The position numbers and the translations under genes were made by a program. Below, piece after piece: positions 17,736 through 27,209 of a DNA stretch of 64,000 bases (position 1 is its first letter; each line of letters begins with the position of its first letter). Source of the DNA: Streptococcus didelphis DSM 15616 (GTDB lineage: Bacteria > Bacillota > Bacilli > Lactobacillales > Streptococcaceae); the NCBI RefSeq assembly GCF_000380005.1, contig NZ_KB904188.1:62001-126000 (forward strand). Direction: 5' to 3'. The notes under the pieces were generated by a model. That model was not told the DNA's origin and made no database searches. It worked only from the letters and a program-made list of their open reading frames with translations.

Positions 17736-18917
17736 ATGGAATATAAGACAGTTTTGACGGAAGAAAGTACAGACTTTGTTATGGACTTCAAAACAAGTAG
17801 TGCAGAAGGAAGTGTTGATTTTATCAATGTCTTTGATTTAGAAAAGATGGCTCAACAGGTTATTCCTAAAGGTGCATTTGGCTATATTGCAAGTGGTGCT
17901 GGTGATACCTTTACCCTTCATGAAAATATTCGTTCATTTAATCATAAATTAATTGTTCCCCACGGTTTAAAGGGTGTTGATAAACCAAGTACAGAAATTA
18001 CTTTTGCTGGTGATACCTTAAGTTCACCAATTATCATGGCACCTGTTGCAGCTCATAAACTAGCTAATGAACAAGGGGAAGTTGCTTCTGCCAAAGGTGT
18101 AAGTGAATTTGGGACCATTTACACGACTAGCTCTTACTCAACAACAGATCTCCCAGAAATTACGGCTGCCTTAAATGGGGCACCACAGTGGTTCCAATTT
18201 TATTATAGTAAAGATGATGGCATTAATCGCCATATCATGGATCGCTTAAAAGAACAAGGTGTGAAATCAATTGTTCTAACAGTAGATGCGACAGTAGGTG
18301 GAAATCGTGAAGTAGATAAGCGTAATGGTTTTGTTTTCCCAGTAGGAATGCCAATTGTTCAAGAATACCTACCAAATGGTGCCGGAAAAACAATGGATTA
18401 TGTTTATAAATCTGCTAAACAGGCTCTTTCTACAAAAGATGTGGAATATATTGCTCAGTATTCAGGTCTTCCTGTCTATGTTAAAGGACCTCAATGTGCA
18501 GAAGATACCTTGCGTGCTTTAGATGCTGGTGCGTCAGGAATTTGGGTAACCAACCATGGTGGTCGCCAATTAGATGGTGGTCCAGCAGCCTTTGATTCGC
18601 TACAAGAAGTGGCTGAAGCTGTTGATAAACGTGTACCAATTGTGTTTGACTCTGGGGTTCGTCGTGGTCAACATATCTTTAAAGCTATTGCATCAGGAGC
18701 AGACCTTGTTGCCCTAGGTCGCCCCGTTATTTATGGTCTAGCTATGGGTGGAAGCACTGGTACTCGTCAAGTCTTTGAAAAATTAAATGATGAACTCAAA
18801 ATGGTTATGCAGCTTGCAGGAACCCAAACAGTTCAAGATATCAAAAACTTCAAACTACGCCATAATCCATATGATTCTTCAATTCCATTTGATCAAAATG
18901 CCTTAAGGCTAGATTAA
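17736..18917 (+). CDS. lctO: L-lactate oxidase
   Basis: A 393-residue FMN-dependent alpha-hydroxy-acid oxidase that turns L-lactate and O2 into pyruvate and H2O2. It has 'GYIASGAGDTFTLHEN' at the start, the catalytic His in 'WVTNHGGRQLDGGPAA', and the phosphate-binding end 'FDSGVRRGQHIFKAIASGA'. Length is near that of other streptococcal lactate oxidases. The product peroxide can be used against competitors. Expression is probably repressed by CcpA while glucose lasts. Confidence 0.94.
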   Translation: MEYKTVLTEESTDFVMDFKTSSAEGSVDFINVFDLEKMAQQVIPKGAFGYIASGAGDTFTLHENIRSFNHKLIVPHGLKGVDKPSTEITFAGDTLSSPIIMAPVAAHKLANEQGEVASAKGVSEFGTIYTTSSYSTTDLPEITAALNGAPQWFQFYYSKDDGINRHIMDRLKEQGVKSIVLTVDATVGGNREVDKRNGFVFPVGMPIVQEYLPNGAGKTMDYVYKSAKQALSTKDVEYIAQYSGLPVYVKGPQCAEDTLRALDAGASGIWVTNHGGRQLDGGPAAFDSLQEVAEAVDKRVPIVFDSGVRRGQHIFKAIASGADLVALGRPVIYGLAMGGSTGTRQVFEKLNDELKMVMQLAGTQTVQDIKNFKLRHNPYDSSIPFDQNALRLD

Positions 18918-18944
18918 TTTTCTATAGTTTTCATACCTTCTAGG

Positions 18945-18977
18945 AAAGCCAATTCTTATCCCAAGTCTTGGCTTTTT
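18945..18977 (+). terminator. Rho-independent terminator after lctO
   Basis: AAGCCAA and TTGGCTT arms are followed by a T run. Confidence 0.7.
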
Positions 18978-19006
18978 AGTTTAGTTCAAAGCCTCTTAGT
19001 TTATGT

Positions 19007-19012
19007 TATAAT
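19007..19012 (+). promoter_or_regulatory. -10 element before the 551-residue protein
   Basis: A perfect TATAAT with a TTCAAA -35 (18985-18990) 16 bases upstream, about 50 bases before the start codon. Confidence 0.5.
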
Positions 19013-19064
19013 AGGTAATGAAAAGAGTTTTTAGAGAGATTTAATTATTCCAAGGAGAATTTAA

Positions 19065-20720
19065 ATGAAAAAAATCCAGCTTACAAGTGCTATTGTGTCA
19101 CTTGTTCTTATCCTTTTATATTATTTTTTTAACCTGCCGCCAATTAATATCTACAGTAGTAGTTTTTGGTTTTTCTTTATATTTTTAATAGCTATTGTAA
19201 TCATTAATAGTTTGCTAGCTTCTCTCGTAAAGCGTTTTGGAACTGTGTTTACAAAGCAAGTACCTAGAGGTAGGGTTAAGGACGTTACTTTTAATCTGAA
19301 TATCTTCTCTGGAAAAATAAAATGGCTACTATTAGCTATTGTGGCTATCAGTCTTGGTCTATCTCTTTTATCCGTTTTTAATAGCAGATTATTTAGAGCT
19401 AAGGCCTATGCTAGGGTAATTAAGGTAAAAGATGCTAACTTTAAGACCGACTTTCCTGAAACTAATATTTCCACTGTTGCCTTGTTAGATAGGGAATCTG
19501 CCGAAAAAATTGGAGATACTTATCTAGGGACCATTGATAAGGTTTCACAGTTTGGTATTTCTGATGATTATCGTCAAATTACTATTGGAAAACAACCCTA
19601 TAGGGTTTCTCCCTTGGAATATAAGAGCTTTTGGAAATGGCTAACTAATAGAAAAGATGGTATCGGCTACTATGTTAAGGTTAATCAGACTACTGGTAAA
19701 GCAGAGCTCGAAAAATTGCAAAAACCTATGAAGTATTCAGATTCTGAATATCTCTTTAGAGATACAATGAGGCATCTTCGCCTAAGCCATCCTTTCACCA
19801 TTTTTTCAGACCCCTCTTTTGAAGTGGATGATGAAGGTAACCCCTACTATATAGCTACGACCTATGCACCCAAATTTGGTCTATCCTCTCCAGATCCAAC
19901 AGGAGCCATCTTGCTAGATGCTGTTTCTGGCAAATCTAAGTATTACAAACTTAAAAATATCCCTAAGTGGGTTGATAGGGTCTATTCAGCTGAAAATGTT
20001 ATTCAAAGAGTTAATGATCACTACACTTACCAAAAGGGTTACTGGAATACAGTCTTTAGTCAGACTGGGGTTAAACAAACAACAGACAACTATAATTACA
20101 TTACTATTGGTTCTGATATTTACCTTTATACTGGGATTACTTCTGCGACAGCCGATACCTCCAACCTTGGTTTTATCTTGGTAAATATGAGAACACGAGA
20201 AATTACCAATTACAAGTTAGCTTCTGCCACAGAAAAATCAGCCATGAAGTCTGCTGAGGGTGAAGTTCAGGAAAAAGGCTATTCTGCAACAGCTCCAACC
20301 TTGGTTAAATTAAAGGGCAAGGCTTATTACCTTATTTCCCTAAAAGATAGCGGAAGTCTTGTGAAGGCATATGCCTTAGTTGATGCGGAGGATTACCAGC
20401 AAGTAACAGTTAATAATGACATTAGCACGCTTATTGCCCAATTTACAGACAAAGATACTAGTGCTTTGTCTACACCACTTACTTCAAATACCAAAGTTAA
20501 AAGGATTAGTGGCCAGGTTGACCAAGTAGCCAATCAGATTATTTCTGGAACCACAATTTATTATATTTCATCAGATGGTAAGGTTTATAAGGTAAAGGCA
20601 AGTAAGAAAACCACAGATCAATTACCTTTCTTAAAGGTTGGTGACCATTTCAAGGCCCAATTAGAAGATGACAATTATCTCGAAAACTTCCATATTGTAA
20701 CAGGAGCTGCTCGAGAATAA
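19065..20720 (+). CDS. Conserved streptococcal membrane protein, function unknown
   Basis: I do not recognise a named function. The 551-residue product has two hydrophobic helices within residues 5-55 and a third at about 88-108, then a large soluble region. By the charge pattern that region is probably extracellular. Features there include 'NPYYIATTYAPKFGLSSPDP', 'YWNTVFSQTGV' and 'AYALVDAEDYQQ', which look like repeated beta-rich elements, so a surface or cell-envelope role is possible. It has its own promoter. It sits between lctO and the DUF1275 gene without evident functional link. Confidence 0.75.
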   Translation: MKKIQLTSAIVSLVLILLYYFFNLPPINIYSSSFWFFFIFLIAIVIINSLLASLVKRFGTVFTKQVPRGRVKDVTFNLNIFSGKIKWLLLAIVAISLGLSLLSVFNSRLFRAKAYARVIKVKDANFKTDFPETNISTVALLDRESAEKIGDTYLGTIDKVSQFGISDDYRQITIGKQPYRVSPLEYKSFWKWLTNRKDGIGYYVKVNQTTGKAELEKLQKPMKYSDSEYLFRDTMRHLRLSHPFTIFSDPSFEVDDEGNPYYIATTYAPKFGLSSPDPTGAILLDAVSGKSKYYKLKNIPKWVDRVYSAENVIQRVNDHYTYQKGYWNTVFSQTGVKQTTDNYNYITIGSDIYLYTGITSATADTSNLGFILVNMRTREITNYKLASATEKSAMKSAEGEVQEKGYSATAPTLVKLKGKAYYLISLKDSGSLVKAYALVDAEDYQQVTVNNDISTLIAQFTDKDTSALSTPLTSNTKVKRISGQVDQVANQIISGTTIYYISSDGKVYKVKASKKTTDQLPFLKVGDHFKAQLEDDNYLENFHIVTGAARE

Positions 20721-20725
20721 AAATT

Positions 20726-20740
20726 TTGTAAGCGCTGATT
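20726..20740 (+). promoter_or_regulatory. cre-like site upstream of the DUF1275 leader
   Basis: TTGTAAGCGCTGATT matches the cre consensus except at position 14. It shares a 11-base core with the two lactate cre sites but lies about 65 bases upstream of the next -10, a position more usual for activation than repression. Confidence 0.4.
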
Positions 20741-20804
20741 AATAGACAGTTTACTTTAGATTACACTCTCTTTTAAAGCTATTGAAGGAAGCCTAAAACT
20801 ATGC

Positions 20805-20810
20805 TATACT
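20805..20810 (+). promoter_or_regulatory. Extended -10 for the structured leader
   Basis: TGC-TATACT; transcription should start near 20817, the first base of the leader fold. Confidence 0.55.
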
Positions 20811-20816
20811 CATATA

Positions 20817-20953
20817 TATTTGTGGGAATAGTCCAAATATCTTTGAAGCTAGGAGTGCCTAACAGCTCACTATCACAAATAGAGTTGCTTTTAGTCTCCA
20901 GCTTCTTAATAATATCAGGACACAAATACTGATTCTTAGTATTTGTGTTTTTG
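20817..20953 (+). ncRNA. Structured leader RNA with competing terminator
   Basis: The RNA can fold as one long rod: TATTTGTG (20817-20824) with CACAAATA (20921-20928), GAAGCT with AGCTTC, GGAG with CTCC, CTAA with TTAG, and an apical CTAT/ATAG hairpin. The 3' arm of the rod is also the 5' arm of an intrinsic terminator (ACACAAATACT with AGTATTTGTGT, 20920-20948, then T5). The two folds exclude each other, as in an attenuator or riboswitch. A third copy of CACAAATA lies at 20874-20881. I cannot assign it to a known class; a 6S-like sRNA is an alternative. Confidence 0.55.
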
Positions 20954-20975
20954 TTAGCTTAGAAAAGGAAAGTGT

Positions 20976-21674
20976 GTGTCAAAAAGAAGTCAAAGAAAAA
21001 ATTACCAGGTCTATGAAGGTCTACGCTGTGCGATGGCCTTAACATTTATTAGTGGCTATGTGAACTCCTATACCTATGCAACTCAAGGAAGACGCTTTGC
21101 TGGCGTTCAGACAGGTAATCTCTTGTCTTTTGCCATTAAGCTTTCTGAAAATAACATAAAAGAAGCCTTGAATTTTTTATTACCAATTTTTGTTTTTATG
21201 TTGGGACAAGCGGCAGCTTATTTTCTCCATCGCTGGGCTCACAAGCAGGGCTTTCATTGGTATTTGTTTTCAAGCCTCATCCTGACCTTTACGGCCCTTA
21301 TAACAGCTCTGTTCACCCCTTTTATAAGTTCCTTTTTTACTGTATCAGCCCTGGCTTTTTTTGCCTCCTTACAGGTGGAGACCTTTAAATCATTAAGAGG
21401 GGCTCACTATGCCAATGTCATGATGACAGGAAACATCAAAAATGCTGCTTATTTATTCACCAAAGGCATCTATGAAGCTAACAAAGAGCTACTATTAATT
21501 GCTAGAAACACCTTTATCATTATCCTTACCTTTGCTTTGGGGGTTGGCATGTCAATGGCTCTAACTTTTAGGTTTGGCGAGGCTTCTTTATTTGGTCTAC
21601 TCTGCCCCCTGCTTTATCTTAACTACCTATTAGCAGAAGAGGCTTTTTTATCATCAAAAAAATACAGTGACTAA
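20976..21674 (+). CDS. DUF1275 (YoaK-like) membrane protein
   Basis: A 232-residue membrane protein with about six helices. It has family features 'TFISGYVNSYTYATQGRRFAGVQTGNL' (residues about 24-50, here in two parts) and 'MMTGNIKNAAYL' in the second half. Function of DUF1275 is unknown; a transporter is likely. The start is GTG at 20976 with AAAGGA upstream. It is preceded by the attenuator-like leader at 20817-20953, so its expression is probably controlled by termination. Confidence 0.8.
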   Translation: MSKRSQRKNYQVYEGLRCAMALTFISGYVNSYTYATQGRRFAGVQTGNLLSFAIKLSENNIKEALNFLLPIFVFMLGQAAAYFLHRWAHKQGFHWYLFSSLILTFTALITALFTPFISSFFTVSALAFFASLQVETFKSLRGAHYANVMMTGNIKNAAYLFTKGIYEANKELLLIARNTFIIILTFALGVGMSMALTFRFGEASLFGLLCPLLYLNYLLAEEAFLSSKKYSD

Positions 21675-21709
21675 GGAAGTTAGCTATTTTTTTGCAAAGC
21701 CTAATATGA

Positions 21710-21715
21710 TATAAT
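21710..21715 (+). promoter_or_regulatory. Extended -10 before metG
   Basis: TGA-TATAAT about 100 bases upstream of the metG start; no good -35. Confidence 0.5.
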
Positions 21716-21818
21716 TAATTACTAGCAGCCAAAGGCTTTTAAGCAAGAAAGCCATGATCAGCTCTGTGCAGAAAATAGAAAATGCAATAAGGTTTCATTA
21801 GCCTTGAAAGGAAACAAA

Positions 21819-23822
21819 ATGACTAAAAAAACTCCATTTTATATAACGACTCCTATTTATTACCCTTCTGGTAAATTACATATCGGCTCTGCTTACACTA
21901 CCATTGCCTGTGACGTTTTGGCTCGCTATAAGCGTATGATGAACCATGAGGTTTTCTACCTAACTGGTCTAGATGAGCATGGTCAAAAAATTCAAACAAA
22001 GGCCGAAGAAGCAGGCATTAGCCCGCAAACTTATGTGGATGGGATGGCAAAAGATGTTAAAGAATTATGGTCTTTATTAGATATCTCTTATGATAAATTT
22101 ATCCGTACAACTGATGCCTATCATGAAAAAGTAGTAGCTGATGTTTTTGAGAGTCTCCTAGCCCAAGATGATATCTATCTAGGGGAATATTCTGGCTGGT
22201 ATTCCTTATCTGATGAAGAGTTCTTTACAGAAAGTCAACTAGAAGAAGTTTTCCGAGATGAGTCTGGTAAGGTTATTGGCGGTATTGCGCCTTCAGGACA
22301 CGAGGTTGAATGGGTTTCAGAAGAATCTTATTTCCTTAGACTTAGCAAGTATGCTGACAGATTGGTAGACTTTTACCAAAAACATCCTGATTTCATTCAG
22401 CCAGATGGTAGGATGAATGAGATGTTAAAAAACTTTATTGAGCCTGGACTAGAAGATTTAGCTGTAAGTAGGACAACCTTTAGCTGGGGTGTGTCAGTCC
22501 CATCTAATCCTAAACATGTTGTCTATGTCTGGATTGATGCCCTTCTTAACTATGCAACAGCACTTGGTTATGGCCAAGAAGACAGCAGCCAGTTTGATAA
22601 ATTCTGGGGGGGAACTGTCTTTCATATGGTTGGTAAGGATATTTTGCGTTTTCACTCAATTTACTGGCCAATCTTGTTAATGATGCTAGATTTAAAAATG
22701 CCTGAGCGCCTTATTGCCCACGGTTGGTTTGTCATGAAAGATGGCAAGATGTCCAAGTCAAAGGGGAATGTGGTTTATCCAGAAATGTTGGTAGAACGTT
22801 TTGGTCTAGATCCACTACGCTATTATCTCATGCGTTCGCTTCCAGTAGGGTCAGATGGGACCTTTACTCCTGAAGATTATGTTGGACGTATTAATTATGA
22901 ATTGGCTAATGACTTAGGTAACCTTCTCAACCGTACAGTTGCCATGATTAACAAGTATTTTGCTGGTGATATTCCAAGCTATCTTGAAAATGTAACAGCC
23001 TTTGATAGCGATTTAGAAGTAAGTGTTGCTGATAATATCAAGAACTATCACAGCTATATGGAGGCAGTTGATTTCCCACGCGCCCTTGATGCTGTCTGGG
23101 CAATTATTTCACGGGCTAATAAGTATATTGATGAAACAGCACCTTGGATTTTAGCTAAATCAGAAGAAGATAAAGCTCAACTAGCCTCTGTTATGGCTCA
23201 TCTAGCAGCCAGCTTGCGTGTGGTAGCTCATCTTATTCAGCCTTTTATGATGGACACTTCACAGGCCATTATGACCCAACTTGGTTTAGGCCAATCCTTT
23301 GACCTTGAGAATTTATCCTTAGCTGGACTTGCTTCCGGACTTACCGTTATCTCTAAAGGGACACCAATCTTTCCTCGTCTTGATATGGAAGAAGAAATCG
23401 CCTTTATCAAAGCGCAAATGGAATCTGGCTCAGCTATTTCCCAAGAAAAAGAGTGGATCCCAGAAGAGGTTGAGCTAAAATCAAGTAAAGAAGAGATAAA
23501 ATTTGAGACTTTTGATGCTGTTGAGATCAGGGTGGCAGAAGTTAAGGAAGTTTCTAGGGTTGAAGGTTCAGATAAATTGCTGCGCTTCCGTCTGGATGCA
23601 GGTGATGGAGAGGATCGTCAAATCTTGTCAGGGATTGCTAAATATTATCCAAATGAGCAAGAATTAGTAGGGAAAAAGTTACAAATTGTAGCTAATTTAA
23701 AACCCCGCAAAATGATGAAAAAATATGTTAGTCAGGGGATGATTTTATCAGCAGAGTTTGATAACAAACTTTCTGTTTTGACAGTTGATTCGACTGTGCC
23801 AAATGGTTCTATCATCGGCTAA
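21819..23822 (+). CDS. metG: Methionyl-tRNA synthetase
   Basis: A 667-residue class I aminoacyl-tRNA synthetase that charges tRNA-Met. It has the HIGH-type motif in '[14 protein letters not shown]', the signature '[10 protein letters not shown]' (KMSKS) and a C-terminal tRNA-binding domain from about residue 560 ('[20 protein letters not shown]', 'GIAKYY', 'ANLKPRKMM'). The ATG at 21819 with GAAAGGA upstream is preferred over an in-frame TTG five codons earlier. The 140-base leader shows no T-box signature. Confidence 0.95.
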   Translation: MTKKTPFYITTPIYYPSGKLHIGSAYTTIACDVLARYKRMMNHEVFYLTGLDEHGQKIQTKAEEAGISPQTYVDGMAKDVKELWSLLDISYDKFIRTTDAYHEKVVADVFESLLAQDDIYLGEYSGWYSLSDEEFFTESQLEEVFRDESGKVIGGIAPSGHEVEWVSEESYFLRLSKYADRLVDFYQKHPDFIQPDGRMNEMLKNFIEPGLEDLAVSRTTFSWGVSVPSNPKHVVYVWIDALLNYATALGYGQEDSSQFDKFWGGTVFHMVGKDILRFHSIYWPILLMMLDLKMPERLIAHGWFVMKDGKMSKSKGNVVYPEMLVERFGLDPLRYYLMRSLPVGSDGTFTPEDYVGRINYELANDLGNLLNRTVAMINKYFAGDIPSYLENVTAFDSDLEVSVADNIKNYHSYMEAVDFPRALDAVWAIISRANKYIDETAPWILAKSEEDKAQLASVMAHLAASLRVVAHLIQPFMMDTSQAIMTQLGLGQSFDLENLSLAGLASGLTVISKGTPIFPRLDMEEEIAFIKAQMESGSAISQEKEWIPEEVELKSSKEEIKFETFDAVEIRVAEVKEVSRVEGSDKLLRFRLDAGDGEDRQILSGIAKYYPNEQELVGKKLQIVANLKPRKMMKKYVSQGMILSAEFDNKLSVLTVDSTVPNGSIIG

Positions 23823-23946
23823 TTGATATCAAGCAGAAGCAGATTAATGGATACATACTATTTCTGCTTTTTTGTTTAAGCTTTTTTTAAAGTTTCTTTG
23901 CTTTACTAGGTCTGTTGTGACAATTAAAACATATAAGGATAATAAA

Positions 23947-25602
23947 ATGTTGGCTTCAAAGAAAACAAGTAGGTTTCATTTTAAGAACAAGCGTTTGGTC
24001 AATGATCTTTTAAAGACCCTCTTCTTTTATGTGGTGGTTTGCCTCTTTTATATTTCTGGGATTACTTTGATACTCATGATTACCAGTCATGATAGTATTA
24101 TTAACCTGCCAATTATTAAGGATAAGTTCTATGGTTTGGCAAGTATTGCCCTTATTAGACAGGTGCCTAGTCTTATCTTAGGTTTTTCCCTGCTGGTGTG
24201 TGGGAGAGCCATTGCAAATAGGAGTGCTAAGGCTTTTTACCCCACTCTTATTTTCTTGCTGCTAGCTACCCTTTATACCTTGGTATTTTACAAAAGTACA
24301 GCGCCAACGCTTTTACTAGCTTTATTAGCTGGTTTGCTCTTTTTAAGTAAGGATAATCTCTATAGAAACCAGTTTATTATTAGTCATGAAGATGCCTTTA
24401 TGGATGGTTTTATCTGGTTGTTCTTAATAGCTTCTTATTTCATTTTGGGCTATTCTAATCTGGTGACCAGTCAAAAGAGGTCACTTGTCGCTTTAGAAAA
24501 GCATTTTGCTGTCCCTTCCTTGCACTGGTGGTTGATGGGGCTTCTAACCTTATTGGCGATTATCATTAGTTTATTTTTATTTCTCCATCTTCTAAAAAGA
24601 AAACTCTATCTTATTGGTTCTCCTTTTGAAGAAAAAAGACTTGAGGCGCTATTGGGAAAAGGAGACCATCACTATACAGGGCTAGCATTTTTACAGGATA
24701 AAAGGCTCTGGTATTATCAGCAAGACAACCAGGATAAGGTAGCTCTGCAATTTAGCCAGGTAAGGGATAAATTACTTGTAATGGGCGATTTATTTGGGGA
24801 AGATGCCTATTTTGAAAAGGCCCTAAACCATTTTATGACAGAGGCAGATCTCTATAATTTCCATCCCGTTTTCTATGAAATTTCAGAAAAGCAGGTCATG
24901 CCAGTTCATGATTATGGTTATGATTTTATAAAATTAGGGGAAGAAGGCTTGGTTAAACCAGAAACGTTTACCTTATCAGGCAAGAAAAGGCAAAACCTAC
25001 GTTCTGTCATGAATCAGACGCAAAAAGCAGGTTACAGTTTTCATGTTATCTCACCACCCTATTCAGATTCTTTAATGGTAGAGTTAGCCAAGATTTCTGA
25101 ACAATGGTTAGACGGGCGTAAAGAGATGGGCTATTCTTTGGGCTTCTTTGATCCCTATTACCTATCAAAGGGTCAGCTCGCTTTACTCATATCGGAAGCT
25201 GGTCAAATAGTAGCCTTTTCCAGTTTAAAAAGGTCTCATTCAGAAAATTCTCTATCTGTAGACCTGATGCGTTACCTAAAAGAAGCCCCCAAAGGGATCA
25301 TGGATGTTTTGTTTATCCACATTATTGAGTTTGCTAAGGAAGAAGGCTATGATACTTTTAATATAGGAATGAGTCCTCTTTCAAATGTTGGTCGTAATCG
25401 CTTTAGTTTCTTTAATGAGAAATTGGGTAATTTGATTTATCAACTAGGGTCGCAAATCTATTCTTTTGAAGGTTTAAGGCATTACAAGGCTAAATTTGCT
25501 GATAAATGGACGCCTTACTATATAGCCTATGCCAAACAGTCCCAGTTTGTCTTTGTCATACTTTCCCTCCTTTTAATATCATATAAGAAGAATGAAAAAT
25601 AG
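23947..25602 (+). CDS. MprF-like phosphatidylglycerol lysyltransferase (DUF2156)
   Basis: A 551-residue membrane enzyme. Six to seven hydrophobic helices (residues about 25-220) precede a soluble C-terminal domain that matches the DUF2156/MprF aminoacyl-phosphatidylglycerol synthase fold: 'KLGEEGLVKPETFTLSGKKRQNLRSVMNQTQKAGY' (in parts), 'WLDGRKEMGYSLGFFDPYYL', 'VDLMRYLKEAPKGIMDVLFI' and 'GYDTFNIGMSPLSNVG'. It probably transfers lysine or alanine from tRNA to phosphatidylglycerol, lowering surface charge against cationic peptides. It is shorter than full MprF (about 850) and lacks most of the flippase part. Start at ATG 23947, with AAGGAT upstream. Confidence 0.8.
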   Translation: MLASKKTSRFHFKNKRLVNDLLKTLFFYVVVCLFYISGITLILMITSHDSIINLPIIKDKFYGLASIALIRQVPSLILGFSLLVCGRAIANRSAKAFYPTLIFLLLATLYTLVFYKSTAPTLLLALLAGLLFLSKDNLYRNQFIISHEDAFMDGFIWLFLIASYFILGYSNLVTSQKRSLVALEKHFAVPSLHWWLMGLLTLLAIIISLFLFLHLLKRKLYLIGSPFEEKRLEALLGKGDHHYTGLAFLQDKRLWYYQQDNQDKVALQFSQVRDKLLVMGDLFGEDAYFEKALNHFMTEADLYNFHPVFYEISEKQVMPVHDYGYDFIKLGEEGLVKPETFTLSGKKRQNLRSVMNQTQKAGYSFHVISPPYSDSLMVELAKISEQWLDGRKEMGYSLGFFDPYYLSKGQLALLISEAGQIVAFSSLKRSHSENSLSVDLMRYLKEAPKGIMDVLFIHIIEFAKEEGYDTFNIGMSPLSNVGRNRFSFFNEKLGNLIYQLGSQIYSFEGLRHYKAKFADKWTPYYIAYAKQSQFVFVILSLLLISYKKNEK

Positions 25603-25645
25603 GCATGATGGTTACTAATTTCTTAGAGGTTCAGACAAGTATTAG

Positions 25646-25675
25646 GAAGTAAAGGTAATCCTTTGCTTCTTTTTT
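25646..25675 (+). terminator. Rho-independent terminator after the MprF-like gene
   Basis: 10-bp stem GAAGTAAAGG with CCTTTGCTTC, 4-base loop, T6. Confidence 0.8.
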
Positions 25676-25709
25676 GATTGGCTAACCAGATAATTTGGGA
25701 AAAGACTAG

Positions 25710-25734
25710 AATAATCAGAATATTTTGATATAAT
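25710..25734 (+). promoter_or_regulatory. brnQ promoter -10 with CodY-like box
   Basis: TGA-TATAAT (25729-25734) is an extended -10. AATAATCAGAATATT (25710-25724) matches the CodY consensus at 12 of 15 positions. Confidence 0.4.
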
Positions 25735-25766
25735 AGAAAGAGTCATTTCAAAATGAGGACAAGGCT

Positions 25767-25795
25767 AAGGAAAAGCTTGCTTTTTCTTATTTTTG
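25767..25795 (+). terminator. Terminator-like hairpin in the brnQ leader
   Basis: AAGGAAAAGC with GCTTTTTCTT (2-base loop as drawn) followed by ATTTTT, 40 bases before the brnQ start. It may attenuate transcription. Confidence 0.4.
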
Positions 25796-25834
25796 TAAAA
25801 AGACATAACTAAAAAAATTATATTGAGGAGTTTC

Positions 25835-27178
25835 ATGGTTAAAAAAGGATTTTTAACGGGATTGTTAATATTTGGTGTATTTTTTGGAGCAGGGAATCTT
25901 ATTTTCCCACCTGCTTTAGGGGTAGCTTCAGGGAACCACTTTTGGCCTGCAATCTTTGGTTTTTGTTTGTCTGGTGTAGGCTTAGCTGTCCTTACCCTAT
26001 TAGTAGGAACCTTAACCAATGGTGGTTTTAAGCAGGAAATGGATACAAAATTTAGTCCAATTTTTTCACTGAGTTTTTTGGTTATACTTTATTTAACCAT
26101 TGGTCCATTATTTGCTATTCCTAGAACAGCAAGTGTTTCTTTTGAGGTAGGACTTAGTCCTATAGTAGGCAATAACCCAATAGCTTTAGCTATCTTTTCA
26201 TTTTTCTTCTTCTTGGTGGCTTATTTGCTAGCTATTAGACCAAATAATATCATGAATAGTGTAGGTAAGATATTAACGCCAGTATTTGCCATTCTTATCC
26301 TGCTTTTGATTGTTACAGGTCTAGCTAAATTTGGCCAACTTGATAGTGCACCTGCTAGTGCTGAATACCTTAATAGTGCTTTTGGAAGTGGTGTTTTAGC
26401 AGGTTATAATACTGTGGATGCCTTAGCAGCAGTTGCTTTTTGTCTTGTCGCAACAGAGGCATTGAAAAGTTTTGGATTTAGTAACAAAAAAGAATATTTA
26501 TCTACTATTTGGGTAGTTGGTATTGTGACAAGTCTGGCTTTTAGTATTTTATATATTGGTCTTGCTTATCTGGGCAATAAGTTTCCTGTGCCAGCTTCAG
26601 TTTTAGCAGATCCTAGTATCAATAAGGGAGCATATGTGTTAACCCAAGCATCTTATCAGCTATTTGGTTCCTTTGGTCGCTTTTTCCTAAGTGCTATGGT
26701 TATTCTGACCTGTTTTACAACAACAGTAGGTCTTATTGTTTCTGTAGCTGAGTTTTTTGATAAACATTTTGCCTTTGCAAGCTACAAAGTCTTTACAACG
26801 ATCTTTACGATTATTGGTTTTTTAATTGCGAATTTAGGATTAAATACGGTTATTACCTTCTCGGTACCGATTTTAACAGTCCTTTATCCAGTTGTTATCG
26901 TTGTAGTTTTGATTATCTTAATTAATAAAGCTCTGCCTTTATCTAAAAGAGGCCTTTCTATCACGATAGCCTTGGTAACACTAGCCTCTATCTTAGAAGT
27001 TCTAGCAGGCTTAATGCCTAAGAGCAGCATACACCAAATGGTCCAAGTCCTACCCTTACATAATATCTCTATGGGGTGGTTTGTACCAATGCTCATTGGA
27101 CTAGTCTTTGCAGGACTCTTACCAGATAAAGTCAAAGGCCAAGCTTTTGACTTGGAACAATTTCAAAGAAAAGCTTAA
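25835..27178 (+). CDS. brnQ: Branched-chain amino acid:cation symporter BrnQ
   Basis: A 447-residue LIVCS-family carrier with about 12 helices. It has 'GLLIFGVFFGAGNLIFPPALG' (residues about 8-28) and 'GAYVLTQASYQLFGSFGRF', typical of BrnQ. It takes up Leu, Ile and Val with sodium or protons. GAGGAG lies five bases before the ATG at 25835, which decides the start. Together with livJHMGF the strain has both a primary and a secondary branched-chain uptake system in this window. Confidence 0.93.
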   Translation: MVKKGFLTGLLIFGVFFGAGNLIFPPALGVASGNHFWPAIFGFCLSGVGLAVLTLLVGTLTNGGFKQEMDTKFSPIFSLSFLVILYLTIGPLFAIPRTASVSFEVGLSPIVGNNPIALAIFSFFFFLVAYLLAIRPNNIMNSVGKILTPVFAILILLLIVTGLAKFGQLDSAPASAEYLNSAFGSGVLAGYNTVDALAAVAFCLVATEALKSFGFSNKKEYLSTIWVVGIVTSLAFSILYIGLAYLGNKFPVPASVLADPSINKGAYVLTQASYQLFGSFGRFFLSAMVILTCFTTTVGLIVSVAEFFDKHFAFASYKVFTTIFTIIGFLIANLGLNTVITFSVPILTVLYPVVIVVVLIILINKALPLSKRGLSITIALVTLASILEVLAGLMPKSSIHQMVQVLPLHNISMGWFVPMLIGLVFAGLLPDKVKGQAFDLEQFQRKA

Positions 27179-27180
27179 TC

Positions 27181-27209
27181 AAAAAGACACCCCTCAGGGG
27201 TGACTTTTG
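27181..27209. terminator. Bidirectional terminator after brnQ
   Basis: CACCCCT with AGGGGTG, flanked by A5-G and C-T4; convergent with the Abi relic. Confidence 0.8.

Noticed and set aside
20817..20953. preQ1, purine or T-box riboswitch
   Set aside because: None of their conserved core sequences is present in the leader.
21675..21818. T-box riboswitch before metG
   Set aside because: No T-box motif or antiterminator could be found; only an extended -10 and an unstructured leader.
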